Positions 5,566-6,877 of a DNA stretch of 6,877 nucleotides are shown one piece after another. Source of the stretch: Acetobacteraceae bacterium (GTDB lineage Bacteria; Pseudomonadota; Alphaproteobacteria; Acetobacterales; Acetobacteraceae); contig CANFIE010000215.1 of NCBI GenBank assembly GCA_947446625.1, positions 1-6,877 on the forward strand, written 5' to 3'. The position numbers and the translations under genes were made by a program. The notes under the pieces are model-generated. The model saw only the letters and a program-made list of their open reading frames with translations. It did no database searches and had not been told where the DNA came from. Numbering within the stretch: position 1 is the first letter of the stretch; every line of letters starts with the position of its first letter.

Positions 5566-6877
5566 ATGAACGACGTTTACGAAGGCCTGCGCCTGGTTCT
5601 GGCCTGGGATGTGCTCATCGCCATCATGGCCAGCGCTGTTTATGGCCTGGTGGTGGGCAGCCTGCCCGGGCTTTCCGCCACCATGGCCACCGCGCTGCTG
5701 GTGCCGGTCACCTTCTACCTCTCGCCGATCGCGGCCATTGCCACCATCATCACCGCCAGTGCCATGGCGATCTTCTCGGGTGATATTCCGGGCTGCCTGC
5801 TGCGCATTCCCGGCACCCCGGCCAGTGCCGCCTATACCGACGAAGCCTATGCCATGACCCGCAAGGGCCAGGCCGAATTGGCGCTGGGCGCCGGACTGTG
5901 GTTCAGCGCCATTGGCGGCATTGTCGGCACCATCTCGCTGGTGCTGATGGCGCCGTTGCTGGCGGAGATGGCGCTGTCCTTCTCGACTTATGAATACTTC
6001 TGGCTCGCCTTCCTGGGCCTGATGTGCGCCACGCTGGTGGCACGCTCCTCGCCCATCAAGGCCATTGCCAGCATGCTGCTGGGCCTGTTGTTCGCCTGCA
6101 TCGGCATGGAGAACCCGGCCGGCACGCCGCGCTTCGTCTTCGGCGTCACCAACCTGCTGGGCGGCATCGAGCCGATCCCGGCGCTGGTCGGGGTTTTTGC
6201 GGTTTCCGAAGTGATGCGGGCCATGATGACGCCGGAGCCGCCCAAGCTGCCGGACCGCAAATTCGGCAGCATCCTGGCCGGGCAATGGAAGCTGACCAAG
6301 AAGTACCAATGGCCGATGTGGCGCGGCAACATCATCGGCATCATCATCGGCGTGTTGCCCGGTGCGGGCGCCGACATGGCCGCCTGGGTCAGCTATGCCA
6401 TGAGCAAGAAATGGTCGAAGGAGCCGGAGAAATTCGGCACAGGCCATGTGGAAGGGCTGGTTGAGGCCGGCGCCTCCAACAATGCCTCGCTGGCTTCCGG
6501 CTGGGTGCCGGCGCTGCTGTTCGGCATTCCCGGCGATACCATCACCGCCATCGCCATCGGCGTGCTGTACATGAAGGGGCTGAACCCCGGCCCCACGCTG
6601 TTCACCGAGCGTGCCAGCAGCATGTACGCGCTCTACATCATCTTCGTGCTGGCCAATATAATCATGATCCCGCTGGGCATCATCATGATCCGCATGGCCA
6701 GCAAAATCCTCAAGGCGCCGCGCAGCGCGGTCATGCCGGTCATCATCCTGCTCTGCGCCGTGGGCAGCTTCGCCACCGGCGCCAACCTGTTCAGCGTGCT
6801 GCTGGTCGGCTTCTTCGGCTGTGTTGGCTACGTCATGGAACGCAATGGCTACCCGGTGGCGGCGCTGGTGCTCGGCA
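5566..6877 (+). CDS. tctA: tripartite tricarboxylate transporter, large membrane subunit TctA (5' part)
   Basis: Begins at ATG 5566, 8 bp after the tctB stop, and is still open at the window end: 437 residues of a family usually near 500. Family motifs: GLVVGSLPGLSATMATALLVP at about 27-47, GIIIGVLPGAGADMAAW at 258-274, and EAGASNNASLASGWVPALLFGIPGD at 300-324, the second of the duplicated Gly/Pro-rich signatures. Many hydrophobic helices fill the rest, as expected for the roughly 12-span permease. It forms the transport channel with TctB in the inner membrane. The motif reads SNN where many members have ANN, and GIPGD where many have GIPGS; both could bear on specificity but are not unusual enough to name a substrate. 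There is no clear Shine-Dalgarno site before the ATG, so coupling to tctB is likely. Confidence 0.95.
   Translation, partial: MNDVYEGLRLVLAWDVLIAIMASAVYGLVVGSLPGLSATMATALLVPVTFYLSPIAAIATIITASAMAIFSGDIPGCLLRIPGTPASAAYTDEAYAMTRKGQAELALGAGLWFSAIGGIVGTISLVLMAPLLAEMALSFSTYEYFWLAFLGLMCATLVARSSPIKAIASMLLGLLFACIGMENPAGTPRFVFGVTNLLGGIEPIPALVGVFAVSEVMRAMMTPEPPKLPDRKFGSILAGQWKLTKKYQWPMWRGNIIGIIIGVLPGAGADMAAWVSYAMSKKWSKEPEKFGTGHVEGLVEAGASNNASLASGWVPALLFGIPGDTITAIAIGVLYMKGLNPGPTLFTERASSMYALYIIFVLANIIMIPLGIIMIRMASKILKAPRSAVMPVIILLCAVGSFATGANLFSVLLVGFFGCVGYVMERNGYPVAALVLG

Noticed and set aside
5362..6447. 361-codon minus-strand open frame
   Set aside because: Antisense to tctB and tctA, whose motifs are unambiguous. 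The product is Gln/His/Gly-rich with no recognisable domain.

Overview
The window is G+C-rich bacterial DNA (roughly two thirds G+C by eye), densely packed with genes. It suggests a Gram-negative proteobacterium. The tripartite tricarboxylate transporter genes, the LigI-like hydrolase and the Ldh-type oxidoreductase are typical of the metabolically versatile Alpha- and Betaproteobacteria. No 16S rRNA or other marker is present, so the lineage cannot be fixed.

Layout: (1) 1-849, plus strand: 3' part of a zinc-dependent amidohydrolase of the allantoate amidohydrolase / N-carbamoyl-L-amino-acid hydrolase family; the 5' end lies outside the window. (2) 846-2880, minus strand: a compact four-gene unit in the order QmcA-like SPFH protein, short NfeD-like protein, then two unrecognised small proteins with two predicted membrane helices each. 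Its last gene meets the amidohydrolase tail to tail and shares a CTAG tetranucleotide with it. (3) 2881-2965: a short gap with a perfect 11-bp stem-loop. (4) 2966-4903, minus strand: a two-gene catabolic unit, a LigI-like amidohydrolase followed 15 bp later by an Ldh-family NAD(P)-dependent 2-hydroxyacid dehydrogenase. (5) 4904-5095: a divergent intergenic region with a dense set of direct and inverted repeats next to the hydrolase start, probably an operator. (6) 5096-6877, plus strand: tctB and tctA, the membrane subunits of a tripartite tricarboxylate transporter; tctA runs off the end.

Reading it together: the divergent hydrolase-dehydrogenase and tctBA units look like a co-regulated uptake and breakdown module for an organic acid. 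TctBA would import a carboxylate with a periplasmic binding protein encoded elsewhere, the LigI-like enzyme would open a lactone or similar ring, and the Ldh-type enzyme would oxidise a 2-hydroxyacid. The actual substrate cannot be read from the sequence. The SPFH/NfeD unit is a membrane-organisation module, separate in function and unlikely to belong to the catabolic module. I found no RNA genes, CRISPR arrays, insertion sequences or phage genes. Nothing here is clearly a new system; the most interesting points are the repeat cluster at 4924-4962 and the two small membrane proteins attached to the SPFH-NfeD pair.
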